From Echinometra lucunter (Eukaryota > Echinodermata > Echinoidea > Camarodonta > Echinometridae): a DNA stretch of 64,000 nt. The DNA is taken from assembly GCA_029962745.1 (NCBI GenBank), contig CM057167.1, positions 19,124,054 to 19,188,053 on the forward strand. The letters run 5' to 3'. Within the stretch, counting starts at the first letter, position 1. Each line of letters starts with the position of its first letter. The translations under genes and the position numbers were made by a program. Shown piece after piece: positions 60,010 through 64,000 of the stretch. The notes below the pieces were generated by a model that was given only the letters and a program-made list of their open reading frames with translations, had not been told where the DNA came from and searched no databases.

Positions 60010-60349
60010 CAAAATATCCCAGGAAGGGAAAGACACATTCTGCTACAGCCAATCTGCCCTTCTTTGACAAAAGGAAGCAAGTGATATAAGAAATTTGAGT
60101 TATTGTTGTGCTCTTCTTCCGGGCCAAATATTATGCCGAACACTCATCCTGCTAAGAGATGTGTTTAAGACATCATGGTAATGCAATGACATCAGTGCAA
60201 ATGACAGATACATCTTGCTCTTTTAAAGGAAATTTCACTTTTGTCATTTGCTTCCTTTTGTCAAAGTGGGGCAGTATTGCATGCAAACATACTCTATACA
60301 CTCATAGAATTCTTTACTTCAATGTACACATAAACATAAACATAAACCC

Positions 60350-60560
60350 TCAACCTGACTTAACCAAAATCTTAAGTCCATCTCAAAGCCTAATCCTACA
60401 CCTTAACTAAGTTAAGCCCTGAGCGTTTGTTGTTGCTGAAGCAGATATTGCCTCGCTATCAGAAAATGACCTTTGGTATAAAGCGATGTGTACAGACCCC
60501 ATGGTCATGATAACTGTCTGCCACTAATGACTAATGCCAATCCCAAGACCTTAGGATCTT
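60350..60560. repeat. Dispersed direct repeat, copy 1
   Basis: CCTAA/CTTAAC-rich lead, then ACCCCATGGTCATGATAACT.. CCACTAATGACTAAT..CAAGACCTTA. Matches 61190-61430. Confidence 0.6.
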
Positions 60561-61189
60561 TTGGGTGCTTCAGGGCAGGTCATCACCAGAAAATTATGGT
60601 TCTGGAAATACAGAAAATATTAGCACCCAGGTCCATTTCTTGAAATGATGTAGTATAAAGTGTTTGTGAACAAGCTATTTGAGAAACACTAGAAAGCACC
60701 CATGAGCGTAAAAACATCACCTAAATATCATGGACCCCTACGAAAAACCTTTTCTTGCTGATAGGGTGTTCCGTCACACAAGTGGTAAATGAATTAATGA
60801 AAATAAAAACATAACTAAGTCTTTTCAAATTATTAAGTGATAGAGCTCTTCTGCATCTGGGCAGAAGAACAGTTTGAATGCAAAGACCGATAAAGGCCTT
60901 TTTAAAAAAAAAACATTTTTAAGGAACACAACCATCATATGAAAACAAAAAATGCCTTCCATTTGATACCCTACCCATTATATATAAAGGAAAATGCTTA
61001 CATTATGATCTAAAGTATCAAATAGTTTATCATTTTTTTGTATTTTAAAAAAATTACATTCAAATATCTCAAATTTACAAAAATTGATTTGTTTTTCAAA
61101 ATCAAACTCTAGGGTTCTATTACACATTCACCAATTGCTCTATGGACATACTAACACGGACTCAAATATGATACATGTATGATGTACCT

Positions 61190-61430
61190 AATACTAACCC
61201 TTACCCTACCCCTACCCTAAAGCCCAGTGGTAACCCCAACCTTAACTTTTTAAGAAATAAAAGCCAAGAGTTAGAACTGCCAAAGGAAATTTCTCTGATC
61301 ACCCCAAACATACCATCACACTATGTGTAAAAGAACTTTGGTAAGCAATGAGAACTGACCCCATGGCCATACTGATTATCTTCCACTAATGACTAATTCT
61401 AATCACAAGACCTTAAGACGGCTGAGCGAT
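61190..61430. repeat. Dispersed direct repeat, copy 2
   Basis: CCCTACCC-rich lead, then ACCCCATGGCCATACTGATT.. CCACTAATGACTAAT..CAAGACCTTA, the same order as 60350-60560. Confidence 0.6.
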
Positions 61431-64000
61431 AGAAGGTGCTATCTAGAGGGGTCCCTAATCAACAAAAGAGGGGAATACCTTTTTTTTGGCCTCTATACCA
61501 TTTTTACGTTGCGTTTTTTTAAGGTTGTAACTTCTCTTTAATTGACTTACTACGTAAACAAGGTTGTTATGTCTATTAGATTGTTATGTGTCTTTGAAAA
61601 CATTAAAAAAGAAAGTATTCTTATGACAGTATCCATACCATTCCTTTATCATCTCAGAATATCTTCCTCAACAAAATACTACGCTTCTTTAATCATCTTT
61701 CATTAAAAACTATTTTCATTCACTGCAAATGACAATTCATGTAAGACCTTAGGTAAGTATCTACATAAGATGTGAACACAGTGCAGTGACAATCAATTCG
61801 GTTTTTTTTTAAGAAAGCCTCACAATTCAATAGCAACATACGTTATTAAGATCTGAGGATGTGTTTACATAAGATGTTAACACAATAAACAATGCAGGGT
61901 AAGAAACTCTCTAACAATACACTCAATAAGCAGTACCTATACTAGATACATAAACTGACATGTATAAAATAAGTTCGGTTAGGGTAATCTGCTCCTATGA
62001 GTAACTTTTCTGTCAATACATTGATATAAAAAGTTCCCTTAAGTTCAATAACAAAAGAAATATTCCGAGGCCACTGAAAATATACTGAGCCTAAAAAGAT
62101 TGCTGCTTCAGCATGCACAATTGGGACACATTATAACAGGTACTTACAAGGCCTATATTGTTATTTTGTAACAAGCAATACAGTGACATCACAAACACAA
62201 AAGCAATTTATGAATACGGGAGCAAAGCAAATCTCTCTCCATTTTGCTTCTACACGACCCAAGACTTCTGGCATCAACTATTTGTCAACTCATTAAATCA
62301 CTTTACAAGTTATGAAAGATGTTGTATATGCTCATAGTCAAGGAGGGCATCTATTCATTCACATCAATCTTCCTCTTTCTCTTCCCCCTTCCTTCTCCCT
62401 CTCCACTTCCCCTTCCCGTGAGGGGAAAAATCTTTATGCTAACTAATAGCGTATGTTCCATTAACACTACTTCTACGTCTAACCCTGATAGTCCCCAAGG
62501 CAGTGGATGATGGAAAACAGCAATATCCCGTCCAGGCCAAAAAGTCACACAGAGTGTGTCCTCCACTTAATAATCATGGAGGAAATTCAGCCTGGCAAAT
62601 CATTTCCAAAGAGCCCTCTGGGCATTGAAAATAGGGGAAGTATGAGTGAATGACAAACTCGCTTCTGAATCAAGTTTGTTACCCCAGTATCATCTCTCCC
62701 TCCATCCGTTGTTCTTCATAACCTTCCCAAATGGGAAGAGACATTCATGATCAGTCACCATTCATGACGGATTAAGAAGAGCTGGCTAAATACAATGTAC
62801 ATGGTTCAATGATCTGTGTATGGGATGATTAAAGGGTGTCACATTAAAAAAAAAAAAGACATATGGCATATGATATCGGTGGTACAGCACAAATATTCTT
62901 TGGCAGAATTTCTTGGAAAAACTTCCCGAGGATATTGGGAGTTGAAAAAGATAAGGATGTCACAGATGTCACGAAAAACATTCTATTGCATCTTTAAGCT
63001 AACTAATGTTCAGCGTTTTGCATTAAGGAACTCTTTAGGTGAGGTTATGAAATGAATCTACAAAATTCTAAAAGGAATCCTAATTGAACTGAGATAAATG
63101 TATCTGAAGCCTACAAACATTTTTTACAACACTTCATACTATTATACTGTATGCATCAAATGTTTGGAATTCCTACCTTAGTTTTGGCAGTCATTCCTTA
63201 CATTTTCTCTTTGTAATGTGTAGCATAACTGAAACCACTTCATTGGAAAAAAGGGGCCTTGTGAACAACACAAATCAATTCAAAACATTCATTTAACCCT
63301 ATGAGTATTAAAGTCTTTGGAAAATGTAAGACTGAAATCAAATTATGTTCAATGGGTTAAGATGTACAGTTAGAACATGGAGCCCCCATGAGGCCAGAAA
63401 TAGTACGGAAGATACTCCAGGAATGAATGTACCTCTAGTTAATGAACATTGTAAAATCATATGGATTCCTTTTTAACAACACTAATTCTGTGAAATAAAA
63501 CTTTCATGTTATTACTAACTCGGAGTAAAAATCATCATTCCCTGAAGTTGCAAGATACATGAATGCTGACCAATATAAACGGCACCTTCTTAAAGATGAC
63601 AAACATTCGCAAAGAATCTCTGGAATCAACTTCCTACGCCATGAGATGAACTCCCCACTTGATTATCACTGGACGATGACAGATGCGGTCTGCATACCTT
63701 GAGTCACCAATCCCTGTGATTTGCAATCGAGGGCTGAAACGAAATCCGCTACGATCGACTGATAGAAGACACGCTCAGGTGGGATATCCTATCACCATGG
63801 TAACTAATCTGGAGAGGAATCTATATCGCTCCTTCATTAGATCACAGTATCGGTTTGCCTTTTACCACCTTCTCCATTTCATGATATTCTGTTTCCAGGA
63901 CCAACTTTCCTCTCTTCCAATTTTTACTTCCTGATACTGGTGTGGTAGGCATGACAGAAAGTCCCAGAGGCAAAGTGGGTCCCAAAACACATCAAGTGCT
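61431..64000. other. Right end of window, no gene recognised
   Basis: AT-rich with a CT-rich patch (62370-62415) and the family B MITE at 63293. Frames of 60-85 codons (62816, 63683) show no domain I recognise. Confidence 0.5.
63293..63360 (-). mobile_element. Family B short MITE (68 bp)
   Basis: TTAACCCTATGAGTATTAAA .. TTATGTTCAATGGGTTAA. It is the shortest unit, bounded by TTAACCC inverted ends and inverted relative to the 11240 copy. Confidence 0.75.

Overview
This is an AT-rich, repeat-dense animal genomic window that holds one recognisable protein-coding gene. Intron-rich structure, GT-AG introns up to about 10.7 kb, tRNA-derived SINEs, many short TTAA-flanked or foldback MITEs and a myosin-X-type motor fit a metazoan. 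I favour a marine invertebrate deuterostome such as an echinoderm, but the species call is an inference from gene content and repeat style.

The gene runs on the minus strand, from about 45.1 kb leftwards and off the left edge. I could place 15 coding exons by homology and splice-site phase: 45093-44974, 44464-44277, 43818-43690, 40225-40101, 35054-35041, 33572-33488, 26846-26743, 25996-25867, 24624-24505, 22315-22169, 21475-21308, 20567-20475, 19612-19461, 8747-8621 and 7452-7372. Together they encode about 594 residues of a myosin motor most like class X (filopodial) myosin. They include the P-loop, switch I, switch II, the relay region, loop 2 and the actin-binding helix. The motor C-terminus, IQ motifs, PH and MyTH4-FERM domains expected of this family are not in the window. 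The N-terminal SH3-like segment was also not found.

Three points about the gene stand out. The fourth intron has a U12-type donor and leads to a 14-nt microexon. Exon 9 (HCM loop) carries one extra base that breaks the frame. Two decayed copies of the 3' half of exon 9 lie just downstream of it.

The rest is non-coding. The region 1-7371 (downstream intron) holds direct repeats, microsatellite and foldback MITEs. Introns at 8.7-45 kb hold SINEs, MITEs, purine-rich minisatellites and a 3.77-kb element with 30-bp terminal inverted repeats inside the U12 intron. The region 45.2-64 kb, upstream of the first exon I can place, has no recognised gene and is rich in TTAA MITEs and low-complexity DNA. 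Most long open frames come from low-complexity or repeat sequence and are not annotated as genes.
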